Source: Chlorobiota bacterium
Lineage (GTDB): Bacteria; Bacteroidota; Ignavibacteria; Kapaibacteriales; NICIL-2
Length of the DNA stretch: 64,000 nucleotides
NCBI GenBank assembly: GCA_026415505.1
Contig: JAOAGY010000006.1
Span: 1-64,000 of the forward strand
Direction of reading: 5' to 3'
The stretch's first letter is position 1. Each line of letters starts with the position of its first letter. The position numbers and the translations under genes are program-made. The notes below the pieces were generated by a model. It was not told where the DNA came from, did no database searches, and was given only the letters and a program-made list of their open reading frames with translations. Shown here one piece after another: positions 17,105-26,659 of the stretch.

Positions 17105-18181
17105 TTATGGAACGACATCGTACGGTACCTCCAGTTTCATAGCGGCAGCATGCCACACCTGGTGCCCTGTTCCTGGCTCGGTGGCGATAGTCATCATGAG
17201 TTTGGGTCGCCTGCGCAAACAGTCGAGATTCAGAAACTGACCGTATGTTCCGTCCTCTACCGAGCGCCCGATGTTGTTCATGTTGCCCACGATGACTACC
17301 CGAACTGCACGATCGGTCGAGCAGTGCACCGCAAGCGAGGAAAAGATGCGGCGGTAATCCGACGGCTCCGCCATCGGTACATCCATCAACATGCGGTGAA
17401 TCACAGACCATCCCACCGAATCGTACACGAACGTTCCATCGGTGCGATGGATGCGAACTTCGCTGTACGCCGAAAGCAATTCGTGAAGGCGACTTTCGAG
17501 TGCTCGGTGGATCCGAGAACTCGGCCGCGATACCACGTAGATGTCCAGAACACCGGTTTCCTGTTTCGGTTGCGCGACTGGTTCCGACTGCGGCGCGGAA
17601 ACGCTCTGCTGCTTCTCTGCCTGCGCGATCGATGCGAATGCGACAGGAACGAATCGAAACTCGGCTCCGCTTGTGCGTGCGAGCGACTTCAGTTGTGCAA
17701 TGTACTGGCTTTCGCTGCCGATGCACATGACGAACTTCGTGTGTAAACGGTGCGGTACTGCTGCCGGTCGCGAAATCGAGTCAGGCGCGATGACGACGAC
17801 AACTGCCGCTTTCTGTGCCAATGCACGTTCGATGTCGCGCTGGGGGGCAGCACCGAGCTGGGCAGGAAGGAGCGACGATAGTTCGCTTCCGATACGGTCG
17901 CTGGTGAGAGGTTCGGGGCGCAGACGGTTGCCCGCATCGGCAGTGTAACGGACGATCGTATCGCCGACGATCGCCATCGAAAAGCCCTGTTGCAGCTCGC
18001 TCAGCGCCGAGAGCTGCCGAGCCAAGACGGGCACCAGTTCATCTTTGCCGACCTCCGAGAGAACGACGACGATGACACGCTTGTCTCCCCGGAGGAAAAC
18101 GATCGCGAGAACCCCGAGCACTGCTACGAGTGCGAAGATGGCAAGCAGCCGTATGCGCCGATTCATAGCAACCACCACCAT
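17105..18181 (-). CDS. Membrane-anchored protein with two Rossmann/vWA-like halves, accessory island
   Basis: The 358-residue product starts with basic residues and one membrane helix (LLAIFALVAVLGVLAIVFL), and the rest is probably extracytoplasmic. Two alpha/beta halves follow: RVIVVVLSEVG to AVVVVIAP and KFVMCIG, a proline/glutamine linker near 205-220, then LDIYVVSRPSS to VRVVIVGNMNN. The layout echoes the lipoprotein at 10162, but neither half has a complete MIDAS. The ATG at 18166 (MNRRIRLL) is an alternative start that fits the promoter distance better. A perfect -7 box lies just upstream. Function unknown; I infer it works with the other exported island proteins. Confidence 0.7.
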   Translation of the reverse strand: MVVVAMNRRIRLLAIFALVAVLGVLAIVFLRGDKRVIVVVLSEVGKDELVPVLARQLSALSELQQGFSMAIVGDTIVRYTADAGNRLRPEPLTSDRIGSELSSLLPAQLGAAPQRDIERALAQKAAVVVVIAPDSISRPAAVPHRLHTKFVMCIGSESQYIAQLKSLARTSGAEFRFVPVAFASIAQAEKQQSVSAPQSEPVAQPKQETGVLDIYVVSRPSSRIHRALESRLHELLSAYSEVRIHRTDGTFVYDSVGWSVIHRMLMDVPMAEPSDYRRIFSSLAVHCSTDRAVRVVIVGNMNNIGRSVEDGTYGQFLNLDCLRRRPKLMMTIATEPGTGHQVWHAAAMKLEVPYDVVP

Positions 18182-18194
18182 TGATTACCGCCGG

Positions 18195-18202
18195 CAAATT
18201 TA
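18195..18202 (-). promoter_or_regulatory. -7 promoter box of the island's minus-strand unit
   Basis: TAAATTTG matches TA-N2-TTTG exactly. It lies 13 bases before the 18181 ATG and 28 before the alternative ATG at 18166. It sits in the 47-base gap after cheA, so the island unit has its own promoter. Confidence 0.5.
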
Positions 18203-18228
18203 GTGTGCTGGTCAGTATCGACTTGGAA

Positions 18229-20046
18229 TCATGCTGCAATCGTGTTCGGCTGAAGTAGTTCGCGAATTGGTAGTGGTCGTGCACGATCGCGCAGCAGCTC
18301 TTCGATGTCCACGATCAAGATAACATCGCCTTCCCCCGATAGCGTTGCGCCGGCGATGCCACGCACTTTCATTCCCTGGACAGGTTTTATGACGACGTCG
18401 TCGCGACCAACGAACTCCCCGATGCCGATGATCATGCGTTGTTGCCCAACGTGAATGACGATACCATAACGCATATTACCTGCTTGTTCCCAACCGAGCA
18501 ACGTTTCGAGCGGAATGAGTGGCAGCACTTCGTCGCGAACGCTCATCGTGGCATTCCCCGTTACTTCGGTGATGTCGTCGGTGTGGATGGGAATGATTTC
18601 ACGGACAACAGCCAACGGCAATGCGATCGGGTAGCCGCTGGATTTGACGATCAACACTGGCAGTATCGCCAGTGTCAGCGGTAGTGTAATGCGGAATGTC
18701 GTTCCTTGTCCGACGGCGGAATCAATGTCGATTTTTCCGTTCATGCGTGCAATGTTCGTGCGGACAACGTCCATGCCGACGCCACGTCCGGAAACGTCGG
18801 ATATCTGTTCTTTCGTCGAAAATCCTGGCAGGAAAATCAGCTGCAACGCTTGTCTGTCGTCGAGAGAACTTGCTGCTTCGTTGCTGAGCAACCCTTTTTT
18901 GACGGCGCTTTGTCGAACTTTTTCGGGGTCGATTCCTCTGCCATCGTCGGAGATTACGATGTGAATTTGGTCCCCGATTTGCTCGGCACGCAATCTGATT
19001 GTGCCGTTTGCAGGCTTGCCGGCTGCGATACGCTCCTCCGGCGGTTCGATGCCATGGTCGATGGCATTGCGGAGGAGGTGGACCAGTGGGTCGTTGAGTT
19101 CTTCGATCATCGTTTTGTCCAGTTCCGTCTCGGCTCCTTCGATGATCAACTCCACTTGGCGACCGAGCAACCGTGCCGTATCGCGGACGATACGAGGGAA
19201 TTTCTGAAAAAGACGCCCGATCGGTTGCATGCGCGTCTTCATGACGGCGTTTTGCAGATCGGTCACCAGGACGTCGAGCAGTCCGACGGCTTCGTCGAGT
19301 GCTTTGTAGGTATCTGCAGTAGCGCGATTGCTGAGTATCTCAGCGCGGATACTGGTGAGCCGATTGCGAATCAATCCGATTTCGCCCGAGAGATTGAGCA
19401 CATAATCGAGTCGTGCCGTCTCGACTCGCATCGTCGTTTCCGCCGAGGACTTTGGAGCCGTTTCAGACGGAAGCGACGTTTTTTGTGCCGGTATGGTTTC
19501 TTGGGCATTCGACGGAGTGCCCGAATTGACTTGCTCGGAGGATACCGGAGAATCGCTTGTCGATTGGCTGTGCGAGGGGGCAAGAGCTGCGTAGTAATCG
19601 TCGAGTGTTTTGTTGTCGGATGAATTTTCCGATGTCGTCGCTGGGGACGATGGAATATCCAACTGTCCGTCGTCCATCGCATCGAGCCGTGCCAAAATGA
19701 GTGGATCGGCAGCAACGAGTTGTTCGCTGGCAGCCAGTTGCTCGATCATTCGATGAACATGTGCCGTCGCTTGGAGGATAACGTCGAGCAGTTGTGGAGT
19801 CAAGTGTACTTGTCCATTGCGAAGTTTGTCGAAGACATTTTCCGTCGCATGGCACAGCTCGACCAACTGCGTGGCGTTGACGAACCCCGCGCCGCCCTTG
19901 ATCGTGTGGAACCAGCGGTACACTTTGTTGAGCAAGTCGCGATTGTCCGGCTCTTTTTCCAGCGCCACGAGTGCCTCGTCAACGTTGGCGATCAGCTCGC
20001 GAGCTTCGATAATGAAATCATTGAGCAGTTCGCTTGCGTAGTCCAT
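18229..20046 (-). CDS. cheA: Chemotaxis histidine kinase CheA
   Basis: The 605-residue sensor kinase phosphorylates CheY and CheV receiver domains. The HPt domain is at 1-120 with phospho-His47 in WFHTIKGGAGF. A Ser/Thr/Glu-rich linker of about 85 residues follows, with no evident P2 (CheY-docking) domain. Next are the P3 dimerisation helices (LDYVLNLSGEIGLIRNRL), the P4 kinase with N box VHLLRNAIDHGIE, G1 DDGRGID and G2 GRGVGMDVVRTNI, and a CheW-like P5 at the C-terminus. The ATG at 20046 is preferred; the track start at 20070 is a TTG. It is the last gene of the che operon. Confidence 0.95.
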   Translation of the reverse strand: MDYASELLNDFIIEARELIANVDEALVALEKEPDNRDLLNKVYRWFHTIKGGAGFVNATQLVELCHATENVFDKLRNGQVHLTPQLLDVILQATAHVHRMIEQLAASEQLVAADPLILARLDAMDDGQLDIPSSPATTSENSSDNKTLDDYYAALAPSHSQSTSDSPVSSEQVNSGTPSNAQETIPAQKTSLPSETAPKSSAETTMRVETARLDYVLNLSGEIGLIRNRLTSIRAEILSNRATADTYKALDEAVGLLDVLVTDLQNAVMKTRMQPIGRLFQKFPRIVRDTARLLGRQVELIIEGAETELDKTMIEELNDPLVHLLRNAIDHGIEPPEERIAAGKPANGTIRLRAEQIGDQIHIVISDDGRGIDPEKVRQSAVKKGLLSNEAASSLDDRQALQLIFLPGFSTKEQISDVSGRGVGMDVVRTNIARMNGKIDIDSAVGQGTTFRITLPLTLAILPVLIVKSSGYPIALPLAVVREIIPIHTDDITEVTGNATMSVRDEVLPLIPLETLLGWEQAGNMRYGIVIHVGQQRMIIGIGEFVGRDDVVIKPVQGMKVRGIAGATLSGEGDVILIVDIEELLRDRARPLPIRELLQPNTIAA

Positions 20047-20066
20047 TGTTCGTGCGCCCAATGTGA

Positions 20067-20786
20067 TCAAAAACCGAGAGATTCGAGCAGAGCATCCACT
20101 TGCTCTTGGCTTACCACGACGTCGCCTTCTCGTTCGGGGTTGACGACCGGACCGTTGAGCAGACTAGATTCGACACTTGCTTTGCGTGTCGGTGGAATAC
20201 CGTTGACCAGCAGCTTGAGCAATTCTGATTCGACTGTCTTGGTCAGCTCGATGGCGCGGCTGAGCACCTGATTGGTGCGGTCCTGAAAGTCTTGCGCCAT
20301 GATGATTTTGTTGATGTAGTCGTGGAGCGTGTCGAGTGATTGCGGTGCTGCATGAAAGAAATCAGTGGTCCGTTGTGCCAATTGTTTGAATTCGTCAACA
20401 CTGAGTTTACCCTCTAAGCACGCACGCCACATCATCCCGAGCTGCTCGACATCAGATCGTATGTGCTGGTAAATTGGCTTGATTGCATCGGTCGCGTCGA
20501 GCACTTTTGTGGCTGCCTCGGCGGTCACGCGCCGAACGTAATCGAGTCGTTCGACGGTATCGGGCAGCGCATCCCCGACGGCGTACTCGATGCTGCGGTC
20601 GTATCCAAGTTCAGTTAGTGTCGTGTGCAGGTGCCGCAGCAGTTGTCCCAATTGAGAATAGTACGGCTCGGGAATGCAGTCGCTGGGACATTCCGACGTC
20701 CTGCCGTTATCTGTGCTTTTGCCATCGCTGTGTACTTGGCGATACACATCATCGAAGAGTGCTTCGAGCTCGGGAGAATCGTTCAT
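20067..20786 (-). CDS. cheZ: CheY-P phosphatase CheZ
   Basis: CheZ dephosphorylates CheY-P. The 239-residue protein has the long central helix with the catalytic region [15 protein letters not shown] (Asp and Gln of the DxxxQ motif) and the classical C-terminal CheY-tethering helix, [15 protein letters not shown]. These two features at the right ends make the call firm although the rest is divergent. Its start codon overlaps the cheY stop (ATGA), so the kinase-response pair is translationally linked. Confidence 0.93.
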   Translation of the reverse strand: MNDSPELEALFDDVYRQVHSDGKSTDNGRTSECPSDCIPEPYYSQLGQLLRHLHTTLTELGYDRSIEYAVGDALPDTVERLDYVRRVTAEAATKVLDATDAIKPIYQHIRSDVEQLGMMWRACLEGKLSVDEFKQLAQRTTDFFHAAPQSLDTLHDYINKIIMAQDFQDRTNQVLSRAIELTKTVESELLKLLVNGIPPTRKASVESSLLNGPVVNPEREGDVVVSQEQVDALLESLGF

Positions 20787-21199
20787 GATTGTGCTCCTTG
20801 AGTTGCTGCGACACGTTCAAATACTTTATTGAGTTTCTCGACGAGTGTTTCTGGCGTAAATGGCTTGACGATGTAGCCAGTGGCTCCTGCTTGTGCAGCA
20901 GCGATGATGTTTTCTTTCCGTGCTTCGGATGTTACCATCAGAACGGGCAAAGAACTCCATGCGGGGAATGATCGAATCAATTTGAGCAATTCCAGTCCGG
21001 TCATTGTCGGCATGTTCCAGTCGGTAATGACCACATCGATTCTGTGTGCTTTGAGCTTTTCGATTGCTGTGGTTCCATCATCCGCTTCGACAATTTCGGT
21101 GAAGCCATTGTCTTGAAGCACATTACGGACGATGCGACGCATCGTCGGCGAATCGTCGACGACCAAAAAGGCAGTTGTCGGTGGTGCATTGATCGGCAT
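20783..21199 (-). CDS. cheY: Chemotaxis response regulator CheY
   Basis: This is a single receiver domain of 138 residues: acidic pair D15/D16 ([10 protein letters not shown]), phospho-acceptor Asp60 (VITDWNMP), Thr90 (VLMVTSEA) and Lys112 (YIVKPF). When phosphorylated by CheA it would bind the motor switch; CheZ reverses it. The ATG at 21199 (MPINAPP) gives a normal CheY N-terminus, whereas the track extends it 57 codons into the intergenic region. It sits 13 bases after the first CheV-like gene. Confidence 0.93.
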   Translation of the reverse strand: MPINAPPTTAFLVVDDSPTMRRIVRNVLQDNGFTEIVEADDGTTAIEKLKAHRIDVVITDWNMPTMTGLELLKLIRSFPAWSSLPVLMVTSEARKENIIAAAQAGATGYIVKPFTPETLVEKLNKVFERVAATQGAQS

Positions 21200-21212
21200 G
21201 ATTGTATTGGCT

Positions 21213-22145
21213 CTAGTTGTGAGACAATGCCTTGCGGAGTGTCTGCGACAGTTCTTGTGGATCAAACTTGGCGACGTAGTAGTCAGCACCAGAACGAAAA
21301 CCGGTCGTCTTATTCGTGCTCGACGACAGTGACGAATGCATGATGATCGGAATGCCGTGAAAACGTGCATCAGCTTTGATTTTCTGTGCTAATGTGTAGC
21401 CATCCATCTCTGGCATCTCAATGTCAAGCAGAATTGCATCGAGGAACGATCGGACGTCCTTGCCGTCGGCATAGGCACTTTCGGCGAGAGCTTGCAATTT
21501 TGCCCATGCTTCTGCGCCGGTCGAGGCTTGGTGATAGCGTATGCCCATGGCATCAAGGACGCGAACGATTTCTTTCCGTGCCAAGGGTGAATCATCGGCA
21601 AAAAGTATCGCTGCACTACGCTCAAGTTGTTGGATGCGATCGGAGGGATTGGGTAGTGTTACGACTGTTGCCAGGATTTGCTCAACATCGAGCAGTGAAA
21701 CGATGCGCTTTTCCCACCGGAAAAGAGCCGTCAGATACGTGCTCGCTGTAGCGATAGATGCGGTGGGAGGATGGACGATGTCCCACGGTACCCGCACGAT
21801 GCGTTCGACGTGTGCAACCACGAACGCTTGCAGATGACGAGAGTATTCGGTGACGATCAGCGTTTTCTCCAGCTCCGCTGCAGCGGGTTGACCGAGAATG
21901 TCACGGATCGAAATGACCGGTAGAATGCTGCCGCGCAAACTGACGACACCCCGAACGCTGGGGGGACAGTTCGGCAGTGGCGTGATTTTCGGTGTGCGGA
22001 GCACCTCGCGTACCTTGAACACATTGATGCCGAACAGCTCACGTGTGCCGATATGGAAAAGCAGCACTTCCATCATGTTCGAGCCTGCCAGTCGGCTGCG
22101 AGACTCGATTTCCTTCATCCATTCGATTTGAACCTGTTCATGCAT
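21213..22145 (-). CDS. cheV: CheV-type coupling protein (CheW + receiver), copy 1
   Basis: The product has 310 residues. A CheW-like coupling domain (about 20-165; [29 protein letters not shown]) is joined to a receiver domain (about 180-305). The receiver has acidic residues [11 protein letters not shown], phospho-Asp in [11 protein letters not shown] and Lys in YVAKFDP. CheV proteins link receptors to CheA and adapt the array by phosphorylation. It overlaps the second CheV gene by 8 bases. No separate CheW or methylation enzymes are present, so the CheV pair probably does both coupling and adaptation. Confidence 0.93.
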   Translation of the reverse strand: MHEQVQIEWMKEIESRSRLAGSNMMEVLLFHIGTRELFGINVFKVREVLRTPKITPLPNCPPSVRGVVSLRGSILPVISIRDILGQPAAAELEKTLIVTEYSRHLQAFVVAHVERIVRVPWDIVHPPTASIATASTYLTALFRWEKRIVSLLDVEQILATVVTLPNPSDRIQQLERSAAILFADDSPLARKEIVRVLDAMGIRYHQASTGAEAWAKLQALAESAYADGKDVRSFLDAILLDIEMPEMDGYTLAQKIKADARFHGIPIIMHSSLSSSTNKTTGFRSGADYYVAKFDPQELSQTLRKALSHN

Positions 22146-23121
22146 TGCTGCGCACCTCGACCTCGATATACTGCTCCAGAATCATACGAAGCGTTTCGGC
22201 TAAGCGTGATGGCTCGAACTTCGATACGTATCCATCGGCGCCGACGGAGCGCCCCAAGTGTTCGTTGGCAGTGCCACTCAGCGATGAATGCAACACTACC
22301 GGTATCGAACGCAGCACATGGTCGGATTTGATCCGCCGCGTCAGCGCGAAGCCGTCCATCTCGGGCATCTCGATGTCGCTGAGAACCAGTGCGACTATAT
22401 CACTGATCGGGATACCTTGCGCTGTGGCGATTGCCGCACACTGTTGCAGATACTCCCACGCACGCTTCCCATTCGGAAAACCGAGCGCGTCGACGCCGAA
22501 ATGCTGCAATGTCCGCTCGATTTGTCGCCGTGCGACCATCGAATCATCACAGTAAACCACTCGCACAGGCTTTTCACTTGAGAGCGGTTCGACGGCAGTA
22601 TACGCTGCGTCGTCCTGTTCCGGTGCAATCGTGTCGAGCAGGATTTTTTCGACATCGAGCATAAGCACCAAACCCCACTCGTCCGTTTCGACAACGGCGG
22701 TGATGATGCCACGGCTGTCGCTTGAAGCGAACGTCGGAGGAGGTGTACGGACCTGCGACCAATCGCATCGGTAGATTGTCTCGACTGATTCGACCAAGAA
22801 CCCCTGTGTGTGATCGTTGTATTCGGTGATGACCAATACACGCGGTGACTCGTCGGTGATAGTTCCACAGTATGCTGGGAGATTGACGACCGGAATCAGC
22901 ATACCACGCAAACTAAGCATCCCCTCAATTGCCGATTGTCGGCGAGGTGGATGGTGCAGATGCGGTGCGATCATGATCTCGCGCACCTTGAAGACGTTGA
23001 TGCCGTATGTCTCGGTTGTGCCGGTTGCAGGATCTTTGCCGATGCGGAAAAGCAGTAACTCGACTTTGTTTGTTCCTGCCAGCTTTGTCCGAGCGTCTAT
23101 GATTCGCAGCAGTTCTGACAT
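22138..23121 (-). CDS. cheV: CheV-type coupling protein, copy 2
   Basis: This 327-residue paralogue of the neighbouring gene has the same order: a CheW-like domain ([30 protein letters not shown]) and a receiver ([32 protein letters not shown]). The CheW domain has a small insert before the first conserved strand (KDPATGTTE). The two copies are clearly diverged along their whole length, so the duplication is old and they may serve different receptors or phosphorylation states. Confidence 0.93.
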   Translation of the reverse strand: MSELLRIIDARTKLAGTNKVELLLFRIGKDPATGTTETYGINVFKVREIMIAPHLHHPPRRQSAIEGMLSLRGMLIPVVNLPAYCGTITDESPRVLVITEYNDHTQGFLVESVETIYRCDWSQVRTPPPTFASSDSRGIITAVVETDEWGLVLMLDVEKILLDTIAPEQDDAAYTAVEPLSSEKPVRVVYCDDSMVARRQIERTLQHFGVDALGFPNGKRAWEYLQQCAAIATAQGIPISDIVALVLSDIEMPEMDGFALTRRIKSDHVLRSIPVVLHSSLSGTANEHLGRSVGADGYVSKFEPSRLAETLRMILEQYIEVEVRSNA

Positions 23122-23144
23122 CGTCTCAGCGTCTGTACGTGATA

Positions 23145-24167
23145 CTATGCACTTGCTGCAACCGCCGCTTCTGCTGCTTGAGCCATTCGCTCGAGATGCT
23201 CAAGTACCTGCATCGAAGCTTGCTCCATTTTGCTGAGAGCAAGCAGCGCGTCGTTCTTTTTTCCTTCAGCCAGGAAGTTCAGCGCGGCAACTCCATTGAG
23301 GTGAACTTGCTTGTGCGGTTCTTCCAGTTCGACATAGCCGGGCAGGTGAGAAAAATGCTGCCGTCCAGCTCCTTCGTAGTACCACTTACCCAAGCGACAT
23401 GCAGTGTGGAGGGCGAATTCTTCCGGCTTTTTCGCCGATTCGCTCATGAACACTTTGTACACCTCGTACTTCCAAACCAGGTGATCAATTTTGACAAGCT
23501 CGACAAACGATCGTAGTGCAGTAGCTGTCATCGTGCGGTCCATGCTTTTGGCGTGTGCCATCATCTTCATGACTTTTTCCATTGCAGCATCACCCTCGCT
23601 AGAAAATTGCGATGACTGGCGAGCAGACTGCTCCATTTGTGCTCGCGCCTGCTGAATCTCTGCTTGAATACCCGACACAAGCGCTGAAATCTCCCGTGTT
23701 GCGTTCGATGTGCGTTCGGCAAGCTTGCGAACTTCATCAGCAACGACAGCAAATCCTCGCCCTTGCTCGCCTGCACGCGCTGCTTCAATGGCTGCGTTGA
23801 GTGCAAGGAGATTTGTTTGATCGGCGATTTCTTTGATCATCTGTACGATGCCACCGATTTGTCCTGCACGCGATGAAAGCTCCTCGATCGATCGTGCTGC
23901 TTGGTCGATCGTGTAGCCCATCGTGTTGAAACTCGCCGAAATCATTCCGAGTGAATCTTTTGCCTGCGCAGCTTCATCGGAAATATTATGGGCTTTTTGC
24001 TTTTCGCTGTCCAGGTGGTGGGCGACGCGAATAAGTGATTCTTGAACAGCTTTGATCGAATCTCCGTATCGCGAAAGAATGCGGTAGAAGTCTTTTTGAT
24101 ACTGTGCCGTGCCGTTCGAATGCCCGTTGGCAGGCACTGTGCGCTTTGCTGTTGCAGATTTCGACAT
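23145..24167 (-). CDS. Soluble chemoreceptor with C-terminal zinc-binding CZB domain
   Basis: This is a 340-residue cytoplasmic chemoreceptor with no membrane helices. The signalling hairpin tip [40 protein letters not shown] identifies an MCP domain (about 90-190). The C-terminal CZB domain (about 220-320) has the zinc ligands: His in [11 protein letters not shown], Cys in CRLGKWYY, and two His in the segment around HFSHLP and EEPHKQVH. In other bacteria, soluble MCP-CZB receptors sense oxidants such as hypochlorous acid or zinc. The ATG at 24167 is used; the track start at 24206 is a GTG. It is the first gene of the che operon. Confidence 0.93.
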   Translation of the reverse strand: MSKSATAKRTVPANGHSNGTAQYQKDFYRILSRYGDSIKAVQESLIRVAHHLDSEKQKAHNISDEAAQAKDSLGMISASFNTMGYTIDQAARSIEELSSRAGQIGGIVQMIKEIADQTNLLALNAAIEAARAGEQGRGFAVVADEVRKLAERTSNATREISALVSGIQAEIQQARAQMEQSARQSSQFSSEGDAAMEKVMKMMAHAKSMDRTMTATALRSFVELVKIDHLVWKYEVYKVFMSESAKKPEEFALHTACRLGKWYYEGAGRQHFSHLPGYVELEEPHKQVHLNGVAALNFLAEGKKNDALLALSKMEQASMQVLEHLERMAQAAEAAVAASA

Positions 24168-24273
24168 GGTTGAGCCAGATAAACAGTGAGACAGATCCTT
24201 TGCCACCGATTGTTATCGGCATCAGCAGACTAAACATTAGTGCTCACTGTCACATACACCCATGTCGGGGGAT

Positions 24274-24297
24274 GAGGGGCTCCCCTCAACTGAGGGG
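24274..24297 (-). terminator. Alternative hairpins after the arginine operon
   Basis: GAGGGG-CT-CCCCTC-AACT-GAGGGG can form either of two 6-bp GC hairpins sharing the central CCCCTC. It begins 6 bases past the argH stop, but there is no T tract, so a terminator role is only suggested. It separates the arginine operon from the che operon. Confidence 0.35.
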
Positions 24298-24302
24298 TCC
24301 GG

Positions 24303-25589
24303 CTAACGATTCCGATTATCAAGGCGTTCCCCAAGCAGCGCCAGTGCGTCCGATTCGAGTCTGTCCAGATATGCAAGATCGTCGGGCGCGATCGAAACGG
24401 CACCTGTGCCGATTTCCGTTGCCACTGCTCGATACGCAGCACGAAAGCTCTCTCCCGTCGATCGCATTCGTCGGTGAATCCTCTCGACGCTGCCGATAGC
24501 GCTGTACTCCTGGCGCTCGAGGAGACCGTCCACCGGCTCGATGTGTGGTAGCACGTGCAGCAGAACTCCGATACACTCGTCGAAGTCGTCCCACGCCGGC
24601 AGCAAGAGTTCCTTGAGCAGTTGGTAGTCGCGGTGGTATCCCGATGGCAAATTCATCGTGACTGCCGCGATGTCGCTCGGCAAAAGCTGCAGCCGATTGA
24701 AGCGTCCGCGCAGCAGTTCGAATACGTCCGGATTCTGTTTGTGCGGCATGATGCTCGATCCGGTCGAAAGCCACGGCGGCAATCGGAGAAAACGGAAACC
24801 GGTGGACACATACAGCACCACGTCCATCGCAAAACGTCCGAGTGTGGCTGCTTGTGCAGAGAGTGCGATCGCTACGGCACGTTCGATCTTGCCGCGCAGC
24901 AACTGCGCCGCTGCAGGACTGGCGACCGTCTCGTCGAAGCCGAGCAGCTCGGTCGTGCGGTGGCGGAAAATCGGGAAACTGCTGCCGTAGCCCGCTGCTG
25001 TGCCGAGCGGATTCTTGCCGGCAAGATGCAACACCGGTTCGGCGAATGCAATGTCTTCCAGCAGCGATTCGGCAAAAGACGCCATCCACAGTGCGAACGT
25101 CGTCGGCATCGCTGCTTGCAAATGTGTCATGCCGGGCATCGGCACGTGTCGGTGCGACTGCGCCCACTCGAGCATCGTTCGAACGAGACGCTCGCTTTGC
25201 TCGATCGTTCGACGCATCCGGTCGCGCACGTAGAGCACCAGCGCGGTGAGCACCTGGTCGTTCCGCGAGCGCGCAGTGTGAATCTTTTCGCCGATGCTTC
25301 CCAGTGCTGCAGTCAGTTCGGCTTCGAGCTGCGAATGAACGTCTTCGATACCGTCGGCGATGCGAAACTCGCCTCGCTCGATGCGTTCGGCGATGCGCTC
25401 GAGTTCGGCAACGAGCAGCGCTGCTTCGTCACTGGTGATGATACCGCACTCGCCGAGCATCCGCGCATGCGCGATCGAAGCGAGAACGTCGTACCGAGCG
25501 AGTGCAATGTCGAACTGCGGATCGCGACCGATCGTGAATCGCTCGACGATCGGATCGAGCTGCGTTCCGGCTTTTTCCCAGAGTTTCAT
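24303..25589 (-). CDS. argH: Argininosuccinate lyase
   Basis: This enzyme performs the last step of arginine synthesis, cleaving argininosuccinate to arginine and fumarate. The 428-residue protein is slightly shorter than the usual 455-470. It carries the fumarase/lyase signature GSSIMPHKQNPD with the catalytic Ser loop, plus HTARSRNDQV and MTHLQAAMP. Its start codon overlaps the stop of the M20 deacetylase gene (ATGA). It is the last gene of the arginine operon and is followed by a GC hairpin. Confidence 0.95.
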   Translation of the reverse strand: MKLWEKAGTQLDPIVERFTIGRDPQFDIALARYDVLASIAHARMLGECGIITSDEAALLVAELERIAERIERGEFRIADGIEDVHSQLEAELTAALGSIGEKIHTARSRNDQVLTALVLYVRDRMRRTIEQSERLVRTMLEWAQSHRHVPMPGMTHLQAAMPTTFALWMASFAESLLEDIAFAEPVLHLAGKNPLGTAAGYGSSFPIFRHRTTELLGFDETVASPAAAQLLRGKIERAVAIALSAQAATLGRFAMDVVLYVSTGFRFLRLPPWLSTGSSIMPHKQNPDVFELLRGRFNRLQLLPSDIAAVTMNLPSGYHRDYQLLKELLLPAWDDFDECIGVLLHVLPHIEPVDGLLERQEYSAIGSVERIHRRMRSTGESFRAAYRAVATEIGTGAVSIAPDDLAYLDRLESDALALLGERLDNRNR

Positions 25590-26659
25590 GACTGGTGCAA
25601 CTGATGGTGTGTTATTTCGTCGGCAACAGCGGCAAGAAAACGCCGATACCCTTCGATGCCGCCAGCGAGCTCGTCGAGAGCGATGAACTCATCGGCAGTG
25701 TGCGAACGCTGCGATTCCCCCGGACCCATCTTGATGCTCGGCATCGGCAGCAACGCTTGATCGGAAAGCGTCGGCGATGCATAGCGCTCGATACCGATGC
25801 GCTCGGCGACGCGCTCGAAAAGGTGTCCGCGGGGAAGTCGTGACGGTCGCAGACGCAGCGAAACACTCTCGATGCGCGAGCGGAGTTGGCGTTGCAGTGT
25901 GCCCAGAATTTCCTCGTGTGTGTATGCGTCGGTCGTGCGAATGTCCACTGTGAACGAGCAGCGATCGGGGACCACGTTGTGCTGCGTACCGGCTGCGATC
26001 ACGGTCACAGTCGTGCGAACACGTCCGAGCACGTCGCTTGTGCGCTCGAACGGTTGGGTGTGCAGCCAAGCGATATCGTCGAGCGCGACGTCGATCGCGT
26101 TGACGCCTGTGCCGTGCGCGGCATGACCTGCCACACCATCGGCGACACAGCGGACGACCATCAGACCACGTTCGGCAATCGCCATGCGCATTGCGGTCGG
26201 TTCGCCGACGATCGCCGCCTCGATGCGCGGAAGATGCGGCAACAGCGACGCGATGCCGCCTTCGCCGCTGATTTCCTCCTCGGCGCTGGCAGCGAAAACG
26301 AGATTGAACGGCAGACGCTCGAAAGCCAGCTCGGAAAAGACTACCGCCAATGCGACCAAACTCGCGCCGGCATCGTTGCTGCCGAGTCCGTACAGCTTGC
26401 CATCGTCGATCGTCGGTGTGTAGGGGTCGCGCGTCCATCCGTCGCATGGTTTGACCGTGTCGAGATGCGAGTTGAGCAGAAACGTCGGCGCGGACTCGTC
26501 GAAATGGAGCGTTCGCGCCCAGACGTTGTTGCCGATGCGTTGCGAGGGAATGCCGCGTCGGCGGAGAAACTCTGCGAGGATGTCTGCACGCTGGCTTTCG
26601 TGCCGACTCGGTGCCGGCGTCGCGATGAGCTGGCAGAGCAGTTCGAGTGCGTCGTTCAT
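25586..26659 (-). CDS. argE: M20-family N-acyl amino acid deacetylase (ArgE-like)
   Basis: This zinc-dependent deacylase has 357 residues. Metal ligands are seen in LNSHLDTVKP (His and the Asp near 80), the bridging Asp in LGSNDAGAS, the catalytic Glu pair in AEEEISG, and a late His in SQRSHTADE. In an operon with an N-acylornithine carbamoyltransferase its substrate should be N-acylcitrulline rather than N-acetylornithine; this is inferred from context. The ATG at 26659 overlaps the argB stop by 4 bases; the track extension to 26911 runs through argB. Confidence 0.9.
   Translation of the reverse strand: MNDALELLCQLIATPAPSRHESQRADILAEFLRRRGIPSQRIGNNVWARTLHFDESAPTFLLNSHLDTVKPCDGWTRDPYTPTIDDGKLYGLGSNDAGASLVALAVVFSELAFERLPFNLVFAASAEEEISGEGGIASLLPHLPRIEAAIVGEPTAMRMAIAERGLMVVRCVADGVAGHAAHGTGVNAIDVALDDIAWLHTQPFERTSDVLGRVRTTVTVIAAGTQHNVVPDRCSFTVDIRTTDAYTHEEILGTLQRQLRSRIESVSLRLRPSRLPRGHLFERVAERIGIERYASPTLSDQALLPMPSIKMGPGESQRSHTADEFIALDELAGGIEGYRRFLAAVADEITHHQLHQS

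Noticed and set aside
16447-17142. 231-residue plus-strand ORF
   Set aside because: The minus-strand ORF has a signal peptide, a lipobox and a ribosome-binding site. The plus ORF has none of these and would run across the island's convergent gene.
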